Source of the DNA: Thermoactinomycetaceae bacterium
GTDB taxonomy: Bacteria > Bacillota > Bacilli > Thermoactinomycetales > Thermoactinomycetaceae
Reading direction: 5' to 3'
Assembly: GCA_025449475.1 (NCBI GenBank)
Contig: JANWJM010000102.1
Span: forward strand, 1 to 5,361
DNA length: 5,361 bases
Part shown: positions 1 through 5,361 of the stretch, piece after piece
Numbering within the stretch: position 1 is the stretch's first letter
Layout: each line of letters starts with the position of its first letter
Notes under the pieces: model-generated
What the model was told of the DNA's origin: nothing
Seen by the model: the letters and a program-made list of their open reading frames with translations, nothing else
The model's database searches: none
Position numbers and translations under genes: made by a program

Positions 1-402
1 GCTAGTATTGACGGTAGGCGTGGATTGGAACATGGACCAAAGAGGATGGAACGCGGGGAATTAGCACTTGCTCCTCTTGCGTATATGAGGGGTCGAACGC
101 TTGAGGATTCCTTCGTCATTCTTGATGAAGCTCAAAATACTACTCCTGAACAGATGAAAATGTTTTTGACAAGATTAGGTTTTGGTTCCAAAATGGTGAT
201 TACGGGAGACGTGACACAGATTGATCTTCCGCGTGGCAAGCAATCCGGATTACGAGAAGCTGAGGAGATTCTTCGTTCAATCTCGGATATTCAATTTATC
301 TACCTTGGTCAAGAAGATGTGGTTCGCCATACACTTGTACAAAAAATTATTGAAGCGTACGATCAAAGTTACTCCAACAAAGAATTCGCAACTAGGGGGT
401 GA
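1..402 (+). CDS. phoH: PhoH family ATPase, C-terminal part (5' end outside window)
   Basis: The reading frame is open from the first base, so the gene begins upstream; 133 residues are visible. PhoH proteins are cytosolic P-loop ATPases with the helicase-like fold of the PhoH/RNase adaptor group, linked to RNA metabolism; their exact substrate is not settled. Visible family signatures are APLAYMRGRTL (about residues 24-34 of this fragment), the Walker B-like VILDEAQNTT (39-48), the KMFLTRLGFGSKMVITGD block (53-70) followed by TQIDLP (72-77), and a C-terminal DVVRH. The Walker A loop lies upstream of the window. The gene ends TGA at 400-402, 38 nt before pgpH, and a phoH-pgpH-ybeY order is normal in Bacillota. 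The first residues (IDGRRG before LEHG) look less like the family, where something like YDVLG is usual. Identification is firm; only the N-terminus is missing. Confidence 0.96.
   Translation, partial: ASIDGRRGLEHGPKRMERGELALAPLAYMRGRTLEDSFVILDEAQNTTPEQMKMFLTRLGFGSKMVITGDVTQIDLPRGKQSGLREAEEILRSISDIQFIYLGQEDVVRHTLVQKIIEAYDQSYSNKEFATRG
394..402 (+). promoter_or_regulatory. Shine-Dalgarno-like AGGGGGTGA at the phoH stop codon
   Basis: AGGGGGTGA overlaps the last codons and stop of phoH. It is the only good anti-16S-like sequence upstream of pgpH, but it lies about 40 nt from the ATG at 441, too far for normal use. The 406-427 hairpin lies between the two. If folded, it would shorten the effective distance to roughly 19 nt, or about 13 nt if the stem extends past a mismatch to 403-430. 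Use as the pgpH ribosome binding site is an inference; the match could be chance codon content (Arg-Gly-stop). Confidence 0.35.
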
Positions 403-405
403 AGA

Positions 406-427
406 CTGCTACTTTTTTAAGTAGCAG
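406..427 (+). repeat. Perfect 9-bp inverted repeat / RNA hairpin between phoH and pgpH
   Basis: CTGCTACTT (406-414) pairs fully with AAGTAGCAG (419-427) around a TTTT loop. The stem starts 3 nt after the phoH stop and ends 13 nt before the pgpH ATG. There is no T-tract after the stem on either strand, so it does not look like an intrinsic terminator. It may be an mRNA processing or stability element, or may act on pgpH translation. The structure is seen directly; the role is inferred. Confidence 0.7.
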
Positions 428-440
428 CCTCTAAACCAAA

Positions 441-2573
441 ATGAAGGAAAAAAATGAACCTCCAATTTATGAAAAGTCTTTTTTCCGAACAAGTAAACGT
501 ATCCGGTATTTGATTTACGCGATCGTAGTGATCGCGTTCTATTTGTTGTTAATGGAACCAGCCCTTCCCAAGAAATATCATATTGAAGAAGGGAAAGTTA
601 GCAGAGAAACCATTTTTGCGCCTATGTCGATCGTTGATCAAAAAGCAACCGAACGAGCGAAAGAAAAAGCTGTTCGGGATGTCGAACCGCAATTTCGGAA
701 TGATGAAGAATTGATCAATCTTCAGATTGAAAAGGTCGATCAATTTTTTTCTGAAACTCGAAAAATTATTTCCAATTCCTCATACAAGCCAGAAACGAAA
801 GCTGCAAAACTAAAAGGTAGTTCAGCGTTTGCACTTAGTGATGAACTACTAGATAAACTGAGTCGGATGTCACCGGATCAGCTAACAGATATGCGTTTGG
901 TGACGAGAGAGATTGTTTATGATGTATTAAAGAGTGGTGTCAAAAAGACAGAATTGGCACAAAAACGGGATTTGGTGGATAGTGTTTTAGTGACGTCCAC
1001 TCTTTCCAGTGATGCGCGATTGATTACACGTGAAATTGCTCGCAAAAGTATTGTTCCCAATCAAATCTATGATGCCGAGCGTACCCAAGCTTTACAAAAA
1101 GCAGCTCGCGATAGTATTAAACCGATTTTAATCAATAAAGGACAAGTGATTGTCGCCAAAGGCGAGGTGGTGACACATGATCAGTACCAGAAACTGCAAG
1201 AGTTAGGTTTTATTCATACAGGAGTCGATCGTGTTCCATATATCGGTCTGGCGATCATGGTACTTTCGATATCTACGATCGGTTTTTATTATATCCGTCG
1301 ATTTCATCCTAACATTCATAAAGACAATTCGAAATTGGCGATGTATTTTTCGATCCTTTTATTGACCACCATTATGATGAAAATAGTTGCTATTGGTCAA
1401 AATTTAGAATGGGAGACCATTGGTTATTTAGCGCCGGTTGCCTTTGGAGCGATGTTGATTAGCATGCTGCTCAACTTGGAGCTTGCATTAGGAAGCACAA
1501 TCGTACTGGGGATTATTGCGAGCGTATTTTATAATGGTGACAATTATCTTTTATTTGATTTGCGTTATGGATTAGTTTCAATCATCAGTGGGATTGTAAG
1601 TGCGTTTGCTTTATCAGATGTACGCAATCGAAGTTCGATCTTACGCGCAGGCTTTCTGGCTTCACTTGCAACGATTCCACTCATTGTCGCCATGTATCAG
1701 CTTGTGCCGACGGAGGGGAATTGGATGGTTATTCTCCAATCGATTTCTTTTGGTATGGGGAGTGGTCTGGGGTCAGCTGTCCTAACGATCGGCTTTTTGC
1801 CTCTGTTTGAAACAGTCTTTGGGATTTTATCTCCCTTGCGTTTATTGGATTTAAGCAATCCAAATCGTCCGTTGTTAAGGAAATTGTTGATCGAAGCTCC
1901 CGGAACCTATCATCATTCAATCATCGTCGGGAATTTATCAGAAGCAGCTGCTGAAGCGATTGGAGCCGATGGATTGTTAGCGCGAGTGGGTGCCTATTAC
2001 CATGATGTGGGGAAAACAAAGCGTCCGCAATTTTTTATTGAGAATCAGATACATCGTGAAAATCCACATGATAAAATTTCTCCCAACTTAAGTAAAACGA
2101 TTATTCTCTCACATCCCAAAGATGGCGTTGAAATGCTAAAAGAGCATAAAATTCCCGAACCAATTCGGGATATTGCAGCTCAGCATCACGGTACAACATT
2201 GTTGAAATATTTCTATCATAAAGCGTTGGAAGAGGCGGATGGTACGACTATTTTAGAAGAGGATTATCGCTATCCAGGTCCCAAAGCTCAATTTAAAGAA
2301 GCAGCGATTGTTGGAATCTGTGATTGTGTGGAAGCAGCCGTCCGTTCATTGCAACGTCCAACCCCTGCCCGAATTGAAAGTATGGTACGGAAGATCATTC
2401 AAGAACGACTGGAAGACGGTCAATTTAATGAGTGTGATCTCACATTGAAAGAATTAGAAACGATCCGAAAATCTATTTGTGAGACCTTGCAAGGAATTTT
2501 CCACTCGCGGATCGAGTATCCGGAAGAGCCGGCTACGGTCAAGGAGGCAAAAACGGATGAATCTTCGCATTGA
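441..2573 (+). CDS. pgpH: Cyclic-di-AMP phosphodiesterase, 7TM-HD (PgpH/YqfF) family
   Basis: This 710-residue protein has the usual PgpH length and domain order. It has one N-terminal membrane helix (about 22-39), a large extracytoplasmic 7TMR-HDED domain (about 45-262), seven membrane helices (about 266-460), and a cytoplasmic HD domain (about 475-690). The family hydrolyses c-di-AMP to pApA, lowering this second messenger, which governs potassium and osmolyte balance. The HD metal ligands are present: H492 in GTYHHS, H521-D522 in YYHDVGK, H558 in SHPKDG, H582-H583 in QHHGT and D628 in CDCVEA; their spacing matches the known PgpH pattern. It should therefore be active. The ATG at 441 is the first start after an in-frame TAA at 432-434 and gives a normal N-terminus, but no Shine-Dalgarno lies just upstream (AAGGA sits at 444-448, after the ATG). 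The 3' end overlaps ybeY by 17 nt, so the two are probably coupled. Confidence 0.96.
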   Translation: MKEKNEPPIYEKSFFRTSKRIRYLIYAIVVIAFYLLLMEPALPKKYHIEEGKVSRETIFAPMSIVDQKATERAKEKAVRDVEPQFRNDEELINLQIEKVDQFFSETRKIISNSSYKPETKAAKLKGSSAFALSDELLDKLSRMSPDQLTDMRLVTREIVYDVLKSGVKKTELAQKRDLVDSVLVTSTLSSDARLITREIARKSIVPNQIYDAERTQALQKAARDSIKPILINKGQVIVAKGEVVTHDQYQKLQELGFIHTGVDRVPYIGLAIMVLSISTIGFYYIRRFHPNIHKDNSKLAMYFSILLLTTIMMKIVAIGQNLEWETIGYLAPVAFGAMLISMLLNLELALGSTIVLGIIASVFYNGDNYLLFDLRYGLVSIISGIVSAFALSDVRNRSSILRAGFLASLATIPLIVAMYQLVPTEGNWMVILQSISFGMGSGLGSAVLTIGFLPLFETVFGILSPLRLLDLSNPNRPLLRKLLIEAPGTYHHSIIVGNLSEAAAEAIGADGLLARVGAYYHDVGKTKRPQFFIENQIHRENPHDKISPNLSKTIILSHPKDGVEMLKEHKIPEPIRDIAAQHHGTTLLKYFYHKALEEADGTTILEEDYRYPGPKAQFKEAAIVGICDCVEAAVRSLQRPTPARIESMVRKIIQERLEDGQFNECDLTLKELETIRKSICETLQGIFHSRIEYPEEPATVKEAKTDESSH
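517..537 (+). repeat. GC-rich 8-bp inverted repeat inside the 5' end of pgpH
   Basis: ACGCGATC (517-524) and GATCGCGT (530-537) form a perfect 8-bp stem with the 5-nt loop GTAGT. It lies about 75 nt after the pgpH start, within codons for the first membrane helix (about residues 26-33). It could form an mRNA hairpin early in the gene, or be a by-product of codon use. No function is known. Confidence 0.5.
2541..2547 (+). promoter_or_regulatory. Ribosome binding site of ybeY
   Basis: AAGGAGG lies 9 nt before the ATG at 2557 and inside the pgpH coding region. It decides the ybeY start: the same frame is open back to about 2479, but nothing comparable stands before earlier start codons, and the upstream residues do not belong to the YbeY family. 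Confidence 0.9.
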
Positions 2574-3024
2574 TCGACAGGTTCATATTGAACTCACGGA
2601 GAAAGAGGAACAATCGTTGAAGTGGTTGGATCGTGCTTTGCTCTCAGCCGCGGAGATCGAGCAAGAGAATCATGCTGCGGTTTCCGTTCAAATTGTAGAT
2701 GATGTGACCATTCAACAATTGAATTGGCAGTATCGCCAAATTGATCAACCTACAGATGTGTTGTCTTTCCCTCAATGGGAGGCTGATGAAGAGAAGTTAT
2801 CGATTCCCGATGAACCGACGATACTAGGGGATATCGTCATCTCGATGACAAGAGCCAAACAACAGGCGGCCGAATGGGGGCATTCTTTAGAACGGGAATT
2901 GGGCTTTTTAGCCGTTCATGGCTTTCTTCATCTATTGGGCTATGATCACCAAACACCCGAAGAAGAGAAAAGAATGTTTGCAAGGCAGGAAGAGATCCTT
3001 CGGCGAATCGGTTTGCAGAGGTGA
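2557..3024 (+). CDS. ybeY: Endoribonuclease YbeY, 16S rRNA maturation factor
   Basis: This 155-residue protein has the typical YbeY length. YbeY is a cytosolic metal-dependent RNase needed for 16S rRNA 3'-end maturation and 70S ribosome quality control. The zinc site HGFLHLLGYDH is complete (H121, H125, H131). Other family blocks are present: LNWQYRQIDQPTDVLSFP (about 55-72) and LGDIVIS (90-96). The ATG at 2557 has a strong AAGGAGG 9 nt upstream and gives the normal N-terminus MNLRID. The start lies inside the end of pgpH (17-nt overlap) and dgkA follows after 3 nt, so it is almost certainly co-transcribed with both. In many Bacillota it lies beside phoH and era, the latter also a 16S rRNA/30S factor, so the neighbourhood fits the role. 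Confidence 0.97.
   Translation: MNLRIDRQVHIELTEKEEQSLKWLDRALLSAAEIEQENHAAVSVQIVDDVTIQQLNWQYRQIDQPTDVLSFPQWEADEEKLSIPDEPTILGDIVISMTRAKQQAAEWGHSLERELGFLAVHGFLHLLGYDHQTPEEEKRMFARQEEILRRIGLQR
3017..3024 (+). promoter_or_regulatory. Ribosome binding site of dgkA
   Basis: AGAGGTGA overlaps the last codons and stop of ybeY. The GAGG core ends 6 nt before the TTG at 3028 and 12 nt before the in-frame ATG at 3034. Spacing favours TTG and start-codon strength favours ATG, so the exact dgkA start is uncertain by two residues. Confidence 0.7.
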
Positions 3025-3027
3025 TTC

Positions 3028-3732
3028 TTGGTCATGTGGATAACCAAGGTATTGCAAAGTTTTCGTTATGCTCTGGACGGATTAAAGTATACGATTGTGA
3101 CTCAACGAAACATGCGCATTCATGTGCTCGTTTCTATTGGTGTGTTATTGTTAAGTCTGTACCTGCCATTGTCCAAAATGGAGGTACTTGTTTTATTTAT
3201 TTGTATTACCTTGGTTTTATTTGCAGAATTGATCAATACAGTGATGGAGACCATTGTGGATATGGTGACTGAAGAATATCATCCATTGGCAAAAATTGCA
3301 AAAGATGTCGCTGCAGGAGCCGTTTTGTTAACGGCCGGACTCGCTGTGATAGTGGGATTAAGTCTGTTCTATCCTTACCTTAATTCCGTTTTTGCGGGGT
3401 TGATTGACTTTGGTCGTCCCCGTTATGGTCCCAATATTGGTTTTGCTGCGATCGTCGTTGCTAACTTTTTTCTTACGCTGATGGTTAAAGGATGGTTCAA
3501 TCGGTTCAAAAAGCATGCGTATGAACCAAGTATGACGACATCCATCGCTGTTTGTGTTTCGACATTGATTAGCGCAATGATTGGAAACTTGATCGGAGCC
3601 ATTTTGGTCTTTTTTTTAACCTTTATGTTGGTTGTATTTCGATATCGAATGAAACCACAACTAGTGCCCATTGGATTCGGAGCAATCTGGGGAGTGCTTG
3701 TTGCGGTCGTGGGCTTATTAAGTTTATTATAA
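3028..3732 (+). CDS. dgkA: Diacylglycerol/undecaprenol kinase (DgkA) with a PAP2-like C-terminal membrane domain
   Basis: Residues about 8-117 are a small integral-membrane DgkA kinase; Gram-positive members mainly phosphorylate undecaprenol, recycling the lipid carrier for cell-wall synthesis. The active-site pattern is complete: E67-L-I-N70, E74, D78, then HPLAKIAKDVAAGAV (85-99) with D93, in the same spacing as known DgkA enzymes. Stand-alone DgkA is about 120 residues, so the 234-residue length reflects an extra domain (about 120-234) with roughly three or four membrane helices. This region resembles the PAP2 phosphatase half of clostridial DgkA-PAP2 fusions, but PSGH is replaced by PSMT (167-170) and the later SR...H motif by FRYRMKPQ (204-211), so it is probably not a phosphatase. 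The PAP2 relationship is my inference. TTG 3028 is chosen for its spacing to AGAGGTGA; ATG 3034 is the alternative. The gene starts 3 nt after ybeY. Confidence 0.9.
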   Translation: MVMWITKVLQSFRYALDGLKYTIVTQRNMRIHVLVSIGVLLLSLYLPLSKMEVLVLFICITLVLFAELINTVMETIVDMVTEEYHPLAKIAKDVAAGAVLLTAGLAVIVGLSLFYPYLNSVFAGLIDFGRPRYGPNIGFAAIVVANFFLTLMVKGWFNRFKKHAYEPSMTTSIAVCVSTLISAMIGNLIGAILVFFLTFMLVVFRYRMKPQLVPIGFGAIWGVLVAVVGLLSLL

Positions 3733-3748
3733 TTGCATCGAGATCATG

Positions 3749-3754
3749 AAGGAG
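3749..3754 (+). promoter_or_regulatory. Ribosome binding site of era
   Basis: AAGGAG stands 8 nt before the TTG at 3763. It fixes the era start there rather than at the in-frame TTG at 3733, which directly follows the dgkA stop, has no ribosome binding site, and would add ten residues foreign to the family. Confidence 0.85.
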
Positions 3755-3762
3755 ATGATTGT

Positions 3763-4653
3763 TTGCGTTCCGGTTTTGTGGCATTGATTGGACGTCCCAA
3801 TGTGGGGAAGTCTACATTGATGAATTATTTCATCGGTGAAAAAATTGCCATTATGTCCGATAAACCTCAAACGACGAGGAATCAAATACGAGGGATTTTG
3901 ACCAACGATCGAGGTCAGATTATTTTCCTGGATACACCAGGAATTCATAGACCGCATTCCAAACTAGGCGAACAATTGGTAAAAACTGCTCAGAATACCT
4001 TGCAAGAAGTGGATTTAATTTTGTTTTTGGTGGATGCTTATGAAGGAATCGGTCGTGGGGATCAGTATATTATGCAACATCTAAGAAAAGTAAAAACGCC
4101 TGTATTTCTCGTGGTGAATAAGATCGACCAAGTACATCCTGATCAGTTGCTCCCATTGATTGATCAGTATCGCAACTTGTACGCGTTTACGGAAGTCGTT
4201 CCTGTTTCAGCGCTCAAAGGAAATAATACAGGTACATTGCTTGACTTGATGATGAATGTCCTTCCAGAGGGTCCGATGTACTATCCAGCGGATCAGATCA
4301 CCGATCATCCTGAGCAGTTTATTGTTGCGGAGTTGATTCGTGAAAAAGTCTTGCATTTAACGAGGGAGGAGATTCCTCACTCGGTTGCTGTTGTGATTGA
4401 TGATATGAAATTCCGTAAAAATAAAAAAATGATCGATATTCGCGCAACCATTTATACAGAAAGGTCATCACAAAAAGGGATTTTAATTGGCAAGCAAGGA
4501 AGATTGCTGAAAGAAGTGGGTCAAAGAGCACGAAAGGAATGTGAAGCCTTACTTGGTTTCCCTATTTATCTTGATCTATGGGTGAAAGTGAAAAAGGATT
4601 GGCGTAATGAGCATTATATGTTGAGACAACTCGGGTATCTCGATCAGGACTAA
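3763..4653 (+). CDS. era: Era GTPase, 30S ribosome assembly factor
   Basis: This 296-residue protein has normal Era length. Era is an essential GTPase that binds the 3' end of 16S rRNA through a C-terminal KH domain and guides late 30S assembly; it works at the cytoplasmic face of the membrane. All GTPase motifs are visible: G1 GRPNVGKS (10-17), G2 around TTR (37-39), G3 DTPG (57-60), G4 NKID (119-122) and G5 SAL (149-151). The KH domain follows, with IGKQGRLLKEVG (242-253) as the RNA-binding loop, and the protein ends in the usual KKDWRN...LGY region. The TTG start gives MRSGFVALIG, placing the G1 loop where the family has it, with AAGGAG 8 nt upstream. It lies 30 nt after dgkA with no cdd between them. 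An 83-nt gap separates it from yqzL. Confidence 0.97.
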   Translation: MRSGFVALIGRPNVGKSTLMNYFIGEKIAIMSDKPQTTRNQIRGILTNDRGQIIFLDTPGIHRPHSKLGEQLVKTAQNTLQEVDLILFLVDAYEGIGRGDQYIMQHLRKVKTPVFLVVNKIDQVHPDQLLPLIDQYRNLYAFTEVVPVSALKGNNTGTLLDLMMNVLPEGPMYYPADQITDHPEQFIVAELIREKVLHLTREEIPHSVAVVIDDMKFRKNKKMIDIRATIYTERSSQKGILIGKQGRLLKEVGQRARKECEALLGFPIYLDLWVKVKKDWRNEHYMLRQLGYLDQD

Positions 4654-4677
4654 TTTTCCATTAATACTCTTCCTGGG

Positions 4678-4712
4678 AAACGATCATGCTATAAACGATG
4701 ATCAAAAACGAT
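4678..4712 (+). repeat. Three copies of AAACGAT in the era-yqzL gap
   Basis: The heptamer AAACGAT occurs at 4678-4684, 4693-4699 and 4706-4712, with starts 15 and 13 nt apart. Parts of the first two also form a weak inverted repeat, GATCAT (4682-4687) with ATGATC (4698-4703). The array ends 10 nt before the yqzL ribosome binding site. It could be a protein-binding array or chance in AT-rich DNA. No known operator matches it in my reading. Confidence 0.4.
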
Positions 4713-4721
4713 TTGTCACCG

Positions 4722-4727
4722 AAAGGA
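4722..4727 (+). promoter_or_regulatory. Ribosome binding site of yqzL
   Basis: AAAGGA, followed by TGA, lies 9 nt before the TTG at 4737. It supports TTG as the start of the small gene, since no ATG or GTG lies in frame between this site and the conserved N-terminal residues. Confidence 0.75.
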
Positions 4728-4736
4728 TGATATAAG

Positions 4737-4883
4737 TTGCGTGATTTTTCTTGGAACTGTTTTCAGGTGACTGGAAGTGTTGATGCCTATTTATTGTTCA
4801 AAGACTTAGAAGGAGTTGTCTTTGATTATTGGCATGAAAAAGAACAGGAGCAGGGAGAGGAAGAATTAGATCTGGAATCTTAA
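4737..4883 (+). CDS. yqzL: YqzL family small protein, function unknown
   Basis: This 48-residue protein lies between era and recO, exactly where Bacillales carry yqzL. The N-terminal pattern DFSWNCFQVTGSVDAYLLFKDLE (residues 3-25) matches the family's FTW.VF..TG..D.YLL.KELE. The tail (about 34-48) is strongly acidic, ending EEELDLES. It has no signal peptide or membrane segment, so it should be cytosolic. Its role is not known; tight linkage to era and recO is conserved but does not reveal a function. The start is a TTG with AAAGGA 9 nt upstream, giving the normal family length. The 83-nt gap before it is longer than others in this cluster, and recO follows 18 nt later. It is easily missed because it is short and starts with TTG. 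Confidence 0.9.
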   Translation: MRDFSWNCFQVTGSVDAYLLFKDLEGVVFDYWHEKEQEQGEEELDLES

Positions 4884-4901
4884 TCAAGGGAAGAGAATCA
4901 G

Positions 4902-5361
4902 GTGCTACAGAAGTTTAAAGGAATTGTTCTACGTGCAAAGGATTATGGGGAAAGCCATCAAATTATTCAAGTTTTTTCTGATCAGAAGGGTAAATTCTCT
5001 TTTATGGCTCGAGGCGCAAAGAAGCCGAAAAGCCGTTTTAGTGCTGTCACCGAACCGTTTACGGAAGGACAATTTATTTGTTTTTTCGGCAGTGGATTGG
5101 CCAATTTATCTCAAGGAGATATGATAGATCCTCATCGATCATTAAGCACTGATTTGATGAAATCATTGTACGGTTCGTATTGGTTTGAACTGATTGATCG
5201 ACTTTTGCCTGAGCATGAACCTCATCCAGCGTTTTATCGGTTTTTATCGCAAATGCTTACACTTCTTGAGAATAAAGAGAATTATGAAATTCCCACCAGC
5301 ATATTTGAGCTGCGAATGATGGAGATCGCTGGATATCAGCCGGTCTTTCACCGTTGTGTAA
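4902..5361 (+). CDS. recO: DNA repair protein RecO, N-terminal part (3' end outside window)
   Basis: The frame is open from the GTG at 4902 to the window end; 153 residues are visible out of roughly 250 in the family. RecO works in RecFOR recombinational repair, binding DNA, SSB and RecR and helping load RecA. The N-terminal OB-fold is clear: KFKGIVLRAKDYGESHQIIQVFS (4-26), then KGKFSFMARGAKKPKSRFSAV (29-49) and a PF.EGQF segment. An alpha-helical part follows (about 80-145), ending in GYQPVFHRCV, where the zinc-binding cysteine region of Bacillota RecO begins; the first cysteine is the last but one visible residue. The start follows AAGGG (4886-4890), a moderate ribosome binding site 11 nt upstream, and gives a normal N-terminus. 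It lies 18 nt after yqzL and is probably co-transcribed with it. Confidence 0.95.
   Translation, partial: MLQKFKGIVLRAKDYGESHQIIQVFSDQKGKFSFMARGAKKPKSRFSAVTEPFTEGQFICFFGSGLANLSQGDMIDPHRSLSTDLMKSLYGSYWFELIDRLLPEHEPHPAFYRFLSQMLTLLENKENYEIPTSIFELRMMEIAGYQPVFHRCV

Noticed and set aside
406..427. Intrinsic terminator after phoH
   Set aside because: The stem is perfect, but no run of T follows it on the + strand, and none follows on the - strand; the six Ts lie in and next to the loop.
2479..2556. Longer ybeY starting at 2479
   Set aside because: It would overlap pgpH by about 95 nt, has no ribosome binding site, and adds an arginine-rich stretch that is not part of YbeY; the ATG at 2557 has AAGGAGG 9 nt upstream.
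3021..3272. 83-codon open frame within dgkA
   Set aside because: It is an out-of-frame shadow of dgkA with no recognisable protein family and no conserved features.
3733..3762. Era starting at the TTG at 3733
   Set aside because: There is no ribosome binding site, and the ten extra residues include translation of the real Shine-Dalgarno region.
3423..3957. Antisense open frames across dgkA and era
   Set aside because: They lie opposite well-supported genes, have no ribosome binding sites or family resemblance, and show biased composition expected from complementing coding DNA.
4666..4695. Sigma-A promoter before yqzL with TATAAA (4690-4695) as -10
   Set aside because: No hexamer near TTGACA is found 16-18 nt upstream (only CTCTTC-like sequence), so it is not supported.
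4924..5124. 66-codon open frame within recO
   Set aside because: It is an out-of-frame shadow of recO, whose own frame shows clear OB-fold motifs across the same region.
1..5361. Mobile elements, CRISPR arrays, tRNA or rRNA genes, defence or toxin-antitoxin genes
   Set aside because: I saw no repeat-spacer pattern, transposase, integrase or structured RNA gene; the window is filled by core genes.

Overview
The window is a stretch of conserved bacterial housekeeping genes, all on the + strand and tightly packed: phoH (3' part), pgpH/yqfF, ybeY, dgkA, era, yqzL and recO (5' part). This is the well-known Bacillota cluster phoH-yqfF-ybeY-dgkA-(cdd)-era-yqzL-recO. The tiny yqzL gene between era and recO, the Gram-positive type DgkA and the AGGAGG-like ribosome binding sites point to Bacillales. 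The order resembles Bacillus subtilis except that cdd (cytidine deaminase) is missing between dgkA and era. I cannot fix the family from this sequence. A Thermoactinomycetaceae- or Paenibacillus-like bacillus is only a guess.

Layout: 1-402 encodes the C-terminal half of the PhoH ATPase domain. A 38-nt gap holds a perfect 9-bp hairpin and no recognisable ribosome binding site for the next gene. 441-2573 is a full-length 7TM HD-domain c-di-AMP phosphodiesterase of the PgpH type. ybeY (2557-3024) overlaps its end by 17 nt and has a strong Shine-Dalgarno inside pgpH. dgkA (3028-3732) follows after 3 nt and carries an extra C-terminal membrane domain. era starts at a TTG at 3763. An 83-nt gap with three copies of AAACGAT precedes yqzL (4737-4883). 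recO starts at a GTG at 4902 and runs off the window end.

The genes share a loose theme. YbeY and Era both act on 16S rRNA and 30S maturation, and PhoH is an RNA-associated ATPase often next to ybeY. PgpH lowers c-di-AMP. DgkA (undecaprenol kinase type) feeds the lipid-carrier pool for the cell wall. RecO acts in recombinational repair. The spacing suggests one transcription unit or a few overlapping ones. No convincing promoter or intrinsic terminator is visible inside the window.

No undescribed multi-gene system is evident. The most interesting points are the DgkA C-terminal extension, which looks like a PAP2-type phosphatase domain that has lost its catalytic residues; the hairpin and missing ribosome binding site before pgpH; the triple heptamer in front of yqzL; and the run of non-ATG starts in the last four genes.
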